DNA of 64,000 nt. Origin: CAYMPW01 sp964392725. GTDB lineage: Archaea; Thermoplasmatota; Thermoplasmata; Methanomassiliicoccales; Methanomethylophilaceae. The translations under genes and the position numbers were made by a program. The notes beneath the pieces were generated by a model, which was not told where the DNA came from, searched no databases, and was given only the letters and a program-made list of their open reading frames with translations. Shown here in pieces: positions 37,995 through 46,931 of this stretch (its first letter is position 1; each line of letters starts with the position of its first letter). The DNA is taken from positions 1 through 64,000 of the forward strand of contig CAYMPW010000004.1 of NCBI GenBank assembly GCA_964392725.1. Reading direction: 5' to 3'.

Positions 37995-39322
37995 TAACAA
38001 ACGGTGTGTATATGGTTCAGTGTAAAACAGTCAATGATCCGGTTCACGGTACGATTGAAATCGGTGGAGTCTTCTTGGATATTCTCAATTCTCATGAGAT
38101 GCAGAGACTTCGTCATATCAAACAACTCGGTTTTGGATCAATTGCATTTCCTGGAGCAAACCACACCCGTTTTGAACACTGTTTGGGAACTTATCATCTC
38201 GCAGGTCGTATGGCTAAAGCAATCAAATTGAATGAAGAGGATACGAATACGGTTAAAGCAGCCGCACTTCTTCACGATATTTGTCATCCGCCCTATTCTC
38301 ACACGATGGAATTCATGATGGAACAAGGTACGGGATTGGATCATATGGATCTGGCACGTGCTTTGATAGAAGGAAAGATTGCAAATCATCTCAAAAGGGA
38401 TGAAGATTTATACAGTAATGCTCCACTAATTTCTGAAATGTTAGAAGGTGCTGGTATATCTTCAAAAACCGTTTGTGATCTCATTGCATATCCCGAATCG
38501 GATATTTTAGATCTTGATAGCTTTATTCATGGAGTTAGACCATCATATTTTCCTTCCAAAGATTATATGCACCAAATAATTCATGGTCCTGTTGATGCAG
38601 ATCAAATGGATTATTTGATGCGTGATGCACATTATACGGGTGTTTCCCACGGTTCTATTGATATTAACCGTTTAATCAACATGCTTCGTATTCACAATGA
38701 TCGTATTGTACTGTATAAAGGTGGGACTGCGGCAGCAGAAGGATTAATGGTTTCACGTTCTCTGATGTATTCTTCTGTATATTTCCACAAAACTGTACGT
38801 ATTGCAGAAGCAATGATAAACAAAGCAACCGAACTTTCAAAATTAGATCTTTCTGAAATTTATCTTTATACGGATGGGGATTTTACATCTCGTTTAATTG
38901 GTTCAGAAGGCATTCCATCTAAACTAACACGTCAAGTTGTTGGTCGACAATTATACAAGAAAGCATTTATTCAATCTGTTTTAGATACTGACGAATCCCG
39001 TTGGAAAGAAATATCTGGATTTGCATCGTTTGATAAAAAATCTCAATTGGAACACAATATTGCAGACTGTGCAGGTGTAGATTATTCTGAAGTTCTGGTC
39101 GTTGTACCCAGTAAAACCAGTTTATCCGATATGGTTAGTATTGGAAAAACAGATGTTTCAATCATTGACGAAGATGACAGAGTTCGTTCTTTGGTCAAAA
39201 TTTCACCATTATCTAGAGCAGTACAAGCTAGAGATTCTCTCGACTGGGCTTTAATGGTTGCAGCTCCCGAACGTTGTAAAGAAGCTGTTAAAAAAGCGAC
39301 ACGTAAAGTACTCAGCCTTTGA
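37991..39322 (+). CDS. SAMHD1-like HD-domain phosphohydrolase
   Basis: 443 aa. HD-type metal residues are seen in TRFEHCLGTYHLAGRM (H), ALLHDICHPPYSHTMEF (HD) and a late aspartate in VDADQMDYLMRDAHYTG, the layout of dNTP triphosphohydrolases of the SAMHD1/YpgB class. Substrate in archaea is not established. Coupled to the PUA gene by an ATGA overlap; an in-frame ATG at 38012 is an alternative start. Its 3' end overlaps the converging rtcB gene by 11 nt. Confidence 0.88.
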   Translation: MITNGVYMVQCKTVNDPVHGTIEIGGVFLDILNSHEMQRLRHIKQLGFGSIAFPGANHTRFEHCLGTYHLAGRMAKAIKLNEEDTNTVKAAALLHDICHPPYSHTMEFMMEQGTGLDHMDLARALIEGKIANHLKRDEDLYSNAPLISEMLEGAGISSKTVCDLIAYPESDILDLDSFIHGVRPSYFPSKDYMHQIIHGPVDADQMDYLMRDAHYTGVSHGSIDINRLINMLRIHNDRIVLYKGGTAAAEGLMVSRSLMYSSVYFHKTVRIAEAMINKATELSKLDLSEIYLYTDGDFTSRLIGSEGIPSKLTRQVVGRQLYKKAFIQSVLDTDESRWKEISGFASFDKKSQLEHNIADCAGVDYSEVLVVVPSKTSLSDMVSIGKTDVSIIDEDDRVRSLVKISPLSRAVQARDSLDWALMVAAPERCKEAVKKATRKVLSL

Positions 39323-40763
39323 CAACACCTATCGGAGTAAGTTTGGCAACTTTGCCTGTAAGTCCTGCGGAACAAACAACCGATATGACTTCATCCACGT
39401 CTTTGTATGCCTGAGGTGCTTCTTCCAAAAGACCTTCTTCGGAACCGTTTCTGAGATAGATGTTTTTATCATTCATTTCGGTTCTGATGCCTTCTACCGT
39501 GAGGCTGTCTATTGCAGCTTTACGTGAAAGTTTGCGTCCAGCTCCGTGACATGAAGATCCAAACGTATCTTTCATGGCTCCGGGTTTACCTACAAGAACA
39601 TATGTTCCGACGCTCATATCGCCGGGAATAATTACAGGCTGTCCAACATTACGGTATTTCATGTTGATCTCAGGTCTTCCTGCCGCAAATGCACGTGTTG
39701 CACCTTTTCTGTGAACCAATACATCGGTTTTCTTACCGTCAACATCATGATTTTCTTTTTTAGCGATATTGTGGGCAACATCATATACCATGTCCATGCC
39801 CATGCTTTCTGCAGAGTTCCCAAGAACTTCTTCGAAGCTTTCTCTAATCCAATGAGTAATCATTTGACGGTTAGCCCATGCATAGTTGGCTCCACAGCAC
39901 ATAGCCATGTAATATTCGTCTCCGAGTTTTTCATTAAGAGGTGCGCACGCCAATTGTCTGTCGGGAAGATTTACGTTGTTTTGTTTGATATACTGCTCCA
40001 TTTCCTGGAGGTAATCTGTAGCAATTTGATGTCCACATCCTCTCGATCCGCAATGAACAGTAATCGTAACGGTTCCTTCTTTTAATCCGAATACTTTTGC
40101 AGTATCTTCATCGTAGACATTTTCGACAACATCAAGTTCAAGGAAATGATTTCCAGATCCCAACGAACCAAGTTGTGGCAAACCTCTCTTGCGTGCTTTG
40201 TCACTTACGAATTCTGAATTTGCATCTTCCATGTGTCCCCTTTCTTCGGTGGCTTCAAGATCTTGTTCCCATCCGAATCCATTTTCAACGGCCCACTCGG
40301 AACCATTCATTAGTATTTCTTCCAATTCTTTTGGACCAACTCTGGTAAGACCTTTGGACCCGAGACCTGATGGAACATTTTTGTAAAGTGCATCTACAAG
40401 TTTGTTTAAATCTCCGCCAATATCTTCAACAGTCAAATCTGTTTTAATTAAACGAACACCGCAATTTATATCAAATCCGATGCCACCGGGCGAGATTGAA
40501 CCCTCGTTTGCATCTACAGCTGCAACTCCTCCTATTGGAAATCCATATCCCCAATGGATGTCGGGCATAGCCATGGAACTTCCAACGATCCCGGGAAGAC
40601 AGGCAACATTTGCAACTTGTTGTGGTGCATTGTCTGAGCGAATCTGTGAAATCATAGATTCACTTGCAAAAATAATGGCATTTGTAAGCATATTTGATGA
40701 CGGGTCTTTTGGAATTTCCCATCTGTTTTCATCGATTTTAACAAGATTGCCTGTCCATGCCAT
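39312..40763 (-). CDS. rtcB: RNA-splicing ligase RtcB
   Basis: GTP-dependent ligase joining 2',3'-cyclic phosphate and 5'-OH RNA ends, in tRNA splicing and RNA repair. 483 aa from ATG 40763 with GGTGA 5 nt upstream. Seen are GGIGFDINCGVRL (metal site), HCGSRGCGHQIATDYL and the HGAGR block (about residue 410) that carries the guanylylated histidine in the family. No intein. Lies 53 nt downstream of tRNA-His on the same strand. Confidence 0.97.
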   Translation of the reverse strand: MAWTGNLVKIDENRWEIPKDPSSNMLTNAIIFASESMISQIRSDNAPQQVANVACLPGIVGSSMAMPDIHWGYGFPIGGVAAVDANEGSISPGGIGFDINCGVRLIKTDLTVEDIGGDLNKLVDALYKNVPSGLGSKGLTRVGPKELEEILMNGSEWAVENGFGWEQDLEATEERGHMEDANSEFVSDKARKRGLPQLGSLGSGNHFLELDVVENVYDEDTAKVFGLKEGTVTITVHCGSRGCGHQIATDYLQEMEQYIKQNNVNLPDRQLACAPLNEKLGDEYYMAMCCGANYAWANRQMITHWIRESFEEVLGNSAESMGMDMVYDVAHNIAKKENHDVDGKKTDVLVHRKGATRAFAAGRPEINMKYRNVGQPVIIPGDMSVGTYVLVGKPGAMKDTFGSSCHGAGRKLSRKAAIDSLTVEGIRTEMNDKNIYLRNGSEEGLLEEAPQAYKDVDEVISVVCSAGLTGKVAKLTPIGVVKG

Positions 40764-40815
40764 AAAAATCACCAAACAATATTCATAATACAGAATATAG
40801 GATATTAATAATAGG

Positions 40816-40890
40816 GGCCGGGACCGAGATTTGAACCCGAGTCAAGGGATCCACAATCCCCTAGGATAACCAAGCTACCCTATCCCGGCC
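40816..40890 (-). tRNA. tRNA-His (anticodon GTG)
   Basis: Minus strand. Acceptor arms GCCGGGA and TCCCGGC pair; the extra G at -1 that marks tRNA-His is encoded (40890), opposite discriminator C at 40816. Anticodon loop TTGTGGA gives GTG; the first anticodon-stem pair is G-U. T-arm GGGTTCAAATC. CCA not encoded; no intron. Confidence 0.95.
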
Positions 40891-40976
40891 ATATAATAAA
40901 GCCACTGAATAAGTCGATATTAATAAACGTTTCCTTACTTTGTATCAATAATCAAAGTGGAAAGGGGAGGTTTATC

Positions 40977-41051
40977 GTGTTTAAAATTACAGGTAAACGA
41001 GGTTTCGACCCTGCGATTGACAAGCATAGGGTCGAAACACTCTGGTGCTAG
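40977..41051 (+). CDS. Possible 24-codon small gene (low confidence)
   Basis: A 24-codon frame starting GTG 40977 with an unusually strong GGGGAGG at 40964-40970 and a TATA-like stretch near 40917-40930. The peptide would begin MFKITGKRGFDPAIDKHRVE. Against it: its stop is TAG, which no other gene here uses, and it contains the 11-bp hairpin of 41002-41038, which could itself be the functional element. If TAG is read as pyrrolysine, translation would stop at TAA four codons later (41064-41066). Confidence 0.25.
   Translation: MFKITGKRGFDPAIDKHRVETLWC
41002..41038 (-). terminator. Hairpin after the flavodoxin gene
   Basis: An 11-bp perfect stem GTTTCGACCCT / AGGGTCGAAAC with a 15-nt loop, 24 nt past the flavodoxin stop. 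The loop is large for an intrinsic terminator and no T-run follows on the minus strand, so RNA processing or a protein site are alternatives. Confidence 0.45.
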
Positions 41052-41062
41052 ATATGTATCTT

Positions 41063-41485
41063 TTAACCAATAAGTTTTTTACCACCTTCTTTACACTCGT
41101 TAATTGCATCAGCTCCAGGTTCCAAGGTGCAAATAATGGTTGCAAGTACATTGGCACCATCATTTATTGTACGAGATTCCCATTCTCTCATCCATTCTCC
41201 GTCACCCCAATCATATGATCCGAATAATACTACAGATTTGCCCGCCAATTCTTTTTCAACATCTGTAAACATTGGTTCGAACACATCTTCTTCTAAAATT
41301 TCGGCACCCATTGCAGGACAACCGAATGCAAACGCATCATAATCTTTGCACGCATCAGCGTTGAAATCTGCGGCTTTTATCAGAACGGCTTCTCCACCAG
41401 CTTCTGTTATGCCTTCGAATATACCGTTGGCCATAGATTCTGTGTTTCCAGTGTCGCTCCAATATACAATTGCTATTTTGCTCAT
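41063..41485 (-). CDS. Flavodoxin
   Basis: 140-aa FMN electron-transfer protein. The phosphate-binding loop WSDTGNTES is at residues 9-17, the isoalloxazine-binding segment at FGCPAMGAE and a second loop at GSYDWGDGEWM. In methanogens flavodoxins can replace ferredoxin when iron is short. Between its TATA-like box (minus strand, about 41521-41531) and the start lies a TTTAGG-AATA-CCTAAA palindrome, which suggests metal-dependent repression. A hairpin follows the stop. Confidence 0.93.
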   Translation of the reverse strand: MSKIAIVYWSDTGNTESMANGIFEGITEAGGEAVLIKAADFNADACKDYDAFAFGCPAMGAEILEEDVFEPMFTDVEKELAGKSVVLFGSYDWGDGEWMREWESRTINDGANVLATIICTLEPGADAINECKEGGKKLIG

Positions 41486-41502
41486 GTTGGTTTTTCTCCA
41501 AA

Positions 41503-41518
41503 TTTAGGAATACCTAAA
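41503..41518 (-). promoter_or_regulatory. DtxR/MntR-type operator-like palindrome in the flavodoxin promoter
   Basis: TTTAGG-AATA-CCTAAA, a 14-of-16 symmetric site of the TTTAGG type bound by iron- or manganese-sensing DtxR-family repressors. It sits just downstream of the TATA box, where binding would block transcription start; the ATG is 18 nt further on. Confidence 0.55.
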
Positions 41519-41768
41519 AATATTAATATATTTCTATTTTGCAATTTGCATTTGGATTAATAAATTACATATTTTTTTTAAAAAAACTGGATTTATTTTA
41601 TATTATGACTAAAAAGAATATTAAAATCTTCCACATGTCTTATCAAAGTAGTATGATTCTTTTATTTTAGAACAAATTATTATTTCATTAAGTATATTTG
41701 GACATTATTGTATTTTATTGTCTATTTTTGAGCGTAACGGTTATTATCTGTGGATTTAATAACTACAC

Positions 41769-42686
41769 ATGGCAAAGAAAGACCTCATATCCGTAGTGGA
41801 CATGAAAGATGAATGGCCCGCCCTTGTTGATCTTGCGATAAAGCTCAAAGCAGAACGCGGAAACCACGGCGATCCTCTTAAAGGAAAAACATTGGCAATG
41901 ATTTTTGAAAAACCTAGTACGCGTACTAGAATTTCATTTGACGTTGCTATAACAGAACTCGGAGGTCATGCCCTTTACATCGATGCATCCAAAATGCAGA
42001 TGGGAACAGGTTCCGAAACTGTTGAAGATACAGCACACGTCATGAGCAGATTCGTTCACGGAATTATGTATCGCGCATTTGATTACAAAATCATGGATAA
42101 ATTCGGCGAATGTGCTTCAATTCCGATCATCAGTGGTTTGGACAATCTTGAGCACCCTTGTCAGGCACTTGCAGACATGGTCACAATCAAAGAAAAGCTT
42201 GGTTCATTCCGTGGAAAGAAGATTGTATATCTCGGAGATGGAAACAACGTCTGCAATTCACTTCTTTATGCTGCGGCAATCATGGGTATCGATATGGTTG
42301 CATGTTGTCCCGCAGTCAGAATGCCTAACGCAGAAATTCTTTACAATGCAACACAGATTGCAAACGAAAACGGAAGTAAAATCATTGCATCTCATGAACC
42401 TATGAAGGCATGTGTCGATGCAGATGTTTTGTACACCGATACCTGGATTTCAATGGGCGATAAAACATCCGTGGAAGATGCACTCAAATTATTCCAGATG
42501 TATCAGATCAACAAAGAATTACTTTCTGTTGCAAAACCTGAATGTATCGTAATGCACTGTCTTCCCGCACACCGTGGAGAGGAGATAACTGCAGAAGTGA
42601 TGGATGGCCCTCAAAGCGTGGTATTTGATCAGGCTGAAAACCGTCTTCACGCACAGAAAGCAGTGCTTTATACATTGCTCAAATAA
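41769..42686 (+). CDS. argF: Ornithine carbamoyltransferase
   Basis: Makes citrulline from ornithine and carbamoyl phosphate in arginine synthesis. 305 aa, normal. Carbamoyl-phosphate loop STRTR at residues 50-54, EHPCQALAD, and the ornithine/catalytic HCLPAHRGEEI near residue 260 identify OTCase rather than aspartate or other carbamoyltransferases. The upstream 283 bp is AT-rich and holds divergent promoters. 3' end overlaps the converging RecJ-like gene by 8 nt. Confidence 0.95.
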   Translation: MAKKDLISVVDMKDEWPALVDLAIKLKAERGNHGDPLKGKTLAMIFEKPSTRTRISFDVAITELGGHALYIDASKMQMGTGSETVEDTAHVMSRFVHGIMYRAFDYKIMDKFGECASIPIISGLDNLEHPCQALADMVTIKEKLGSFRGKKIVYLGDGNNVCNSLLYAAAIMGIDMVACCPAVRMPNAEILYNATQIANENGSKIIASHEPMKACVDADVLYTDTWISMGDKTSVEDALKLFQMYQINKELLSVAKPECIVMHCLPAHRGEEITAEVMDGPQSVVFDQAENRLHAQKAVLYTLLK

Positions 42687-44091
42687 TCTGGGCAGAAACC
42701 AAATCCTCAACAATGTTGAGGAATTCTTCCTTTTTTTCAGGAGGGATGGTGGCGCCTGCCGCAATCGTGTGGCCGCCACCTGCTCCTCCCACAAGCGACG
42801 CTGCTTTATTCATAACAACGGAAAGGTTTAGCCCACGATTTACAAGATTTCTATCTGCACGTGCAGAAACCTTGACACCATCGTCTGCATCCGCAAAAGC
42901 AAACATGGGCAATCCCTCTTCTGCATCTCCGGATGTAAGCATCATTCCTGCAACAATTCCGACGACTGTTTCACGGATTTGAGTGCCAGCATCAAAATAT
43001 TGTATGTATTTTCTTCTGCGTATCAGATGATTTTGTTTGACATAAGATAAAGCAGACGAAATCTGACGTCTGTGTTCGGATCTGTTTTCTTCTGCATCTT
43101 TCAGAGCATTCATATCTCCATAACACAGCCTCATTCCTGTTTCCGCATCTTCATATCTTCCACAAGAATTCAGTATTGTTGCAAATTCTTTTGCATCTCT
43201 AAGTCCTGTGTATTTTTCGAATTTTGGCAGGGTGTAAACTTCTCCAACGGCACGATTTTCATCTGAAGCAATACTTATTATTTTATCTGTAGCTCTTTCT
43301 TTTTCAGAAACACTCAAATCATTCCACACTCTGGATTTATTGCCATCTTTTAGTGGAATATTCAGAGAGTCATAGAATTTGAGACATCCTTGATAGTTTT
43401 CCGTGATCCCGGAAAGATTCGGGTCGTTACAATATTGAATAAAATTAATCAGAGTGCGAGTTTCTCTGCCAAAGAGCCTAACATCAAACTCTGGAACAAC
43501 ATCTTCTTCCAACACCGCATCATCAAGAATTGTGCGATTAAAGCTAACTAATTTTGAATGTCCATTGTCCTGAAAATCTCCACATGCACCGATCACGGCC
43601 AAATAAGCCAAATCTATGTTCTTCGAATCTATTGCACGGGAGACTATATATGTCATTCCTGCACCGCAGACTTCATATGATCCATCCATGCCGTAGCAAT
43701 GGGGGTTAATATGATATTCTTCAGAAAAATCATCCAAAAGCATTTGTGTTTTTTTGGAACGTTTTCCCGTATCTGGAATATGGTGATCAGTAATCACAAT
43801 GTTCGGTCTTGTAAACTGTGAAGCATATCCACTTCCCAAATCACAAATCCAAACAATATTTTCAGAACTTTTATTGACGAGATTTATAGTCTCATCATCC
43901 ATTTTGTTTACAAAAAGTGTTTTGCGCGGTATTCCCAACCTGTCTAGTGTAATGGATGCGATAGAACCTGCGGTTATACCGTCTGCATCAATGTGTGAAA
44001 TAACCAATGCATTCGTAGCGGATTTAATCAGTGATGCCGTACGAGCAACATCTCTCTCCATTCTTTTTAGGTCACCATCTGTAATGGGCAT
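42679..44091 (-). CDS. DHH-family RecJ-like single-strand exonuclease
   Basis: 470-aa archaeal RecJ-like protein. DHH motifs seen: SHIDADGITAGSI (residues 32-44) and VITDHHIPDTG (about residues 98-108); the C-terminal DHHA1 domain has the glycine-rich VGGAGGGHTIAAGA. Archaeal members include the GINS-associated nuclease GAN and RNA/DNA 5'-3' exonucleases; I cannot separate these. It starts 20 nt inside the RNase H-like gene, so the two form a coupled nuclease operon. Confidence 0.9.
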   Translation of the reverse strand: MPITDGDLKRMERDVARTASLIKSATNALVISHIDADGITAGSIASITLDRLGIPRKTLFVNKMDDETINLVNKSSENIVWICDLGSGYASQFTRPNIVITDHHIPDTGKRSKKTQMLLDDFSEEYHINPHCYGMDGSYEVCGAGMTYIVSRAIDSKNIDLAYLAVIGACGDFQDNGHSKLVSFNRTILDDAVLEEDVVPEFDVRLFGRETRTLINFIQYCNDPNLSGITENYQGCLKFYDSLNIPLKDGNKSRVWNDLSVSEKERATDKIISIASDENRAVGEVYTLPKFEKYTGLRDAKEFATILNSCGRYEDAETGMRLCYGDMNALKDAEENRSEHRRQISSALSYVKQNHLIRRRKYIQYFDAGTQIRETVVGIVAGMMLTSGDAEEGLPMFAFADADDGVKVSARADRNLVNRGLNLSVVMNKAASLVGGAGGGHTIAAGATIPPEKKEEFLNIVEDLVSAQII

Positions 44092-44833
44092 AATCAGTCA
44101 CCAGACTTTTATAAATTGTATCTGCAATGTATTCTAAGTTGATTGTATCTGCACGATTGTATTCAACCAATGTGTTTAAGGAATCTTTATCTCCTGAGCG
44201 TTCCCATCTTTTCCACAAACGGACAGCTTCAGCTCCATCCACATCTTTGATGTCGCCGTCTCTTTTGATTCCTAAGGATATTTCTAAAGGTTTTAGTCCG
44301 CCTCTGTACCCGACCTTTCTGCTTGCAAATCTGAGATCATAATGCGGAAGGTCGAAATCTACGGTTGGGAAACTATTCTGTAAAACAGGAACGTCGAAGC
44401 AACTTCCATTGAATGTTACAAGTATTTTCGAATCTCCAATGGCATCAGATAATGTTTCAGCGTCTAAATTTTGTCCGTGAATCAGAGTGGTTGTTTCTTT
44501 AGGTGTATGAACAGATACAACCGTAACCAAAGAATCTCTACTCAATCCATCCGTTTCAATATCCAAATATGCGGCTTTATCCGAAAAGTGGCGATACATG
44601 CGCCAGTGTTCAGGTCTCGGAACAATTTCACCGAGAGCTGCAGCCTCTCCTTCTTTGAGAAGATCTGAAGCTTGGTTTAAAACTAAATCACACACCTCTT
44701 TTGCATCAGGTTTTATGCCGATGATTTTGTCATTGGAAAGAAAAGAATCCCAATCTCTAATGCCGTTGTCCCAAATCAATTGTTCTTTTTTAGGACCTAC
44801 GGATGGCAAAATCCTGAATGTGTGTTCAATCAT
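44072..44833 (-). CDS. RNase H-like 3'-5' exonuclease domain protein (YprB-type)
   Basis: 253 aa. A helix-hairpin-helix-like start (FRILPSVGPKKEQLIWDNGIRDWDSFLS) is followed by an exonuclease fold: YLDIETDGLSRD (motif I), LVTFNGSCFDVPVL (motif II) and VEYNRADTINLEYI (motif III aspartate). Matches the YprB/RNase_H-like family often fused to or near helicases. Likely trims DNA or RNA. Leads the operon with the DHH nuclease, overlapping it by 20 nt. Confidence 0.87.
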   Translation of the reverse strand: MIEHTFRILPSVGPKKEQLIWDNGIRDWDSFLSNDKIIGIKPDAKEVCDLVLNQASDLLKEGEAAALGEIVPRPEHWRMYRHFSDKAAYLDIETDGLSRDSLVTVVSVHTPKETTTLIHGQNLDAETLSDAIGDSKILVTFNGSCFDVPVLQNSFPTVDFDLPHYDLRFASRKVGYRGGLKPLEISLGIKRDGDIKDVDGAEAVRLWKRWERSGDKDSLNTLVEYNRADTINLEYIADTIYKSLVTDYAHYRW

Positions 44834-44907
44834 TGGTTTTAGTATGCGGGGGACATAGATAACATTTGTCGGTGAAATGTTAATATGAACATGTCCTTGT
44901 CTTTGGC

Positions 44908-45630
44908 ATGCAGAGCATCGAAATTCTACCCGGGGTTCGTATAACCAATGATAGATGTCTTGTCATCGATGAGGGCTCTATAGTTGTATTGGGCGATTTA
45001 CACCTGGGTTATGAAAAAGCGATGGAAGAGGAAGGAATGTACCTTCCCAGAGTAAACAATTCTTCCATCAATGAAGCTCTAAACAAAATTTTATGTCGTT
45101 ATGAACCAAAAATTGTGGTTATGTTGGGAGACATAAAACATGATTTCAAAAGATCCAGGTTCGAGACAAAAAAGGAAATCGAAAGTATAATTACATTACT
45201 TTCAGATGCGGCAGAAGTAGTTGTTGTAAAAGGAAATCATGATAATTTTTTGCAGAATATTTTATCGGATTTGGATTTACTTGCTGTTGATTATTTGGAT
45301 CTTTGTGGATTTAGAATGGAGCATGGACATATCGATTCAGGTATACGCCCGGTGATTATTGGACATGAACATCCTTCTGTCAAAATCAGAGGTGAAATGG
45401 GAGGTGGATTAAAGATGCAATGTTTTGTCCATGTAAAAGATGAAGGAATCATCGTATTGCCACCTTTTAGTCCAATGTCGCCGGGTAATGATTTACTTCC
45501 CGGACAAACAGATCAAATGGCCCCCGCTCTTCGGAATTCCAATAACAACGAAGCTGAATTATACGGAGTTTCAGAAATTGGAATTATTCCATTGGGTCGG
45601 TTGAAAGATATTACAGATTTGTCAATTTGA
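44908..45630 (+). CDS. Calcineurin-like metallophosphoesterase
   Basis: 240 aa. The five metallophosphoesterase blocks are present: VVLGDLHLGYE, VVMLGDIKHD, VVKGNHDNF, MEHGHIDS and IIGHEHPSVKI. Resembles archaeal phosphoesterases found next to DNA repair/ligase genes; the natural substrate is unknown. Divergent from the RNase H-like/DHH operon with 74 bp between starts, so shared regulation is possible. The C-terminal 60 residues are low in conserved motifs. Confidence 0.87.
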   Translation: MQSIEILPGVRITNDRCLVIDEGSIVVLGDLHLGYEKAMEEEGMYLPRVNNSSINEALNKILCRYEPKIVVMLGDIKHDFKRSRFETKKEIESIITLLSDAAEVVVVKGNHDNFLQNILSDLDLLAVDYLDLCGFRMEHGHIDSGIRPVIIGHEHPSVKIRGEMGGGLKMQCFVHVKDEGIIVLPPFSPMSPGNDLLPGQTDQMAPALRNSNNNEAELYGVSEIGIIPLGRLKDITDLSI

Positions 45631-45680
45631 TAGCTTTTTTTCACAAAGAGTGTTTGAATCTTAGTTGATTTCAAATCATC

Positions 45681-45758
45681 CATATTATAATGTATTTTTT
45701 TACCTACCATTCAGTTAAATAAAAGGAGGGCATTCTATTGCGCAAGGAGATTAAAAAC
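45681..45758 (+). promoter_or_regulatory. Promoter and two stacked ribosome sites of the methyltransferase gene
   Basis: TATA box CATATTATAATG at 45681-45692. Two start options follow: GGAGG (45725-45729) before TTG 45738, and AAGGAGA (45744-45750) before ATG 45759. The ATG gives the family's usual MSMTPRDRV start and is preferred; the TTG would add 7 residues. Confidence 0.55.
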
Positions 45759-46793
45759 ATGTCAATGACTCCCAGAGATAGAGTACTTGCAGCAATGAAC
45801 AAAGAATCCCTCGACAGGCCCCCTGTCGCAATTTTTACACAGAGTGCAACCATCGGTCAGATGGACAAAGTCGGCGCACCTTGGCCCGAAGCACACTCTG
45901 ATGCAAAACTTATGGCAAAACTCGCAGCAGCACAGGCAGATCTGTACGGCTTCGAGTGTGCAAGAGGTCCTTTCTGCCTTACAGCAGAAGCAGACCAGCT
46001 TGGATGCGAAGTTCAGCTCACAAAGAAAGACGCAGCACCTATGATTAAAAAACACCCCTTCAACTTCGACCCTATGTCCGGCGAATACGATGAGCCTAAC
46101 CTTATGCCCCTCGATGAATTCCTCGCTGGAGGTCGCCCCGCAATTGCTCTCGAAGCAATGGAAATCCTCAAAAAGGAACGCGGAGAAGAGTTGGCAATCG
46201 TCGCAGGTAACACTGGACCTTTCACACTTGCAGGTCACATGATCAACACTGAAAACCTCGTTTTCGGTATGATGATGGCACCCGAAGAAGTAGAAAAATG
46301 GGTAGAGGCAGTTAACCCTATCTGTACCGGCTACTCACAGGCACTCATCGATGCAGGTGCAGACGTCATCCAGATGTCCGAACCTTCCGCATCCACAGAT
46401 ATGATTGCACCTGATATGTTCAACGACGCATCCGGTAAATTCATCGCAAAAGGTCTTGCAAAGATCAGCGGATACAGTGTCCTCCACATTTGCGGAGACA
46501 CAACACATGTTATCCCCGCAATGCTCGACACAGGTGTAACCGGTATCTCTGTTGAAGAGAAAGTCGAACCTGAAAAGGTCGCAGAACTCGCAGCAGGCAA
46601 AGGTGTCCTCGTCGGTAACGTCGGATCTGTTAAACCTCTCTTCCAGGGAACCCCCGAAGAAGTTATGGAAGCAGCAAAACGCAGTGCAGCAGCAGGCTTC
46701 GGCGTAATTTCGTCCGGATGCGGTATTGCACCTGCAACAGCTGACGAAAACATGATTGCAATGGTTAAAGCAATCAAAAGTTTGTCCGAATAA
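45759..46793 (+). CDS. mtbA: Methylcobamide:coenzyme M methyltransferase (MtbA/MtaA family)
   Basis: Moves the methyl group from a corrinoid protein to coenzyme M, making methyl-CoM for MCR during growth on methylamines or methanol. 344 aa from ATG 45759, with the uroporphyrinogen-decarboxylase-like barrel. Zinc ligands are seen at H243, C245 (HICGDTT) and C321 (SSGCGIAP). The N-terminal WPEAHSDAKLMAKLA block fits the family. Whether it serves methylamines (MtbA) or methanol (MtaA) cannot be settled; mtbA is the better guess. Rich in C-ending codons, as in the mcr genes, which suggests high expression. Confidence 0.88.
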   Translation: MSMTPRDRVLAAMNKESLDRPPVAIFTQSATIGQMDKVGAPWPEAHSDAKLMAKLAAAQADLYGFECARGPFCLTAEADQLGCEVQLTKKDAAPMIKKHPFNFDPMSGEYDEPNLMPLDEFLAGGRPAIALEAMEILKKERGEELAIVAGNTGPFTLAGHMINTENLVFGMMMAPEEVEKWVEAVNPICTGYSQALIDAGADVIQMSEPSASTDMIAPDMFNDASGKFIAKGLAKISGYSVLHICGDTTHVIPAMLDTGVTGISVEEKVEPEKVAELAAGKGVLVGNVGSVKPLFQGTPEEVMEAAKRSAAAGFGVISSGCGIAPATADENMIAMVKAIKSLSE

Positions 46794-46814
46794 TTACTTT
46801 AAATAAACTTTTTA

Positions 46815-46839
46815 ACTCTCCCGTCGCAAGCGGGAGAGT
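46815..46839 (+). terminator. Terminator after the methyltransferase gene
   Basis: A 9-bp perfect stem ACTCTCCCG / CGGGAGAGT with a 7-nt loop, followed by CCCCTTTATTATT. Confidence 0.8.
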
Positions 46840-46931
46840 CCCCTTTATTATTATATTATACATCTTGAATATTGTTTATTTGGATTGTATGTTGGCATAG
46901 ATTTAACATACTGTAAATCCATTTCAAATAC

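Noticed and set aside
41600..41670. 21-codon frame MTKKNIKIF upstream of argF
   Set aside because: No ribosome site, TATA-like bases touch the ATG, and it ends in TAG; nothing supports translation.
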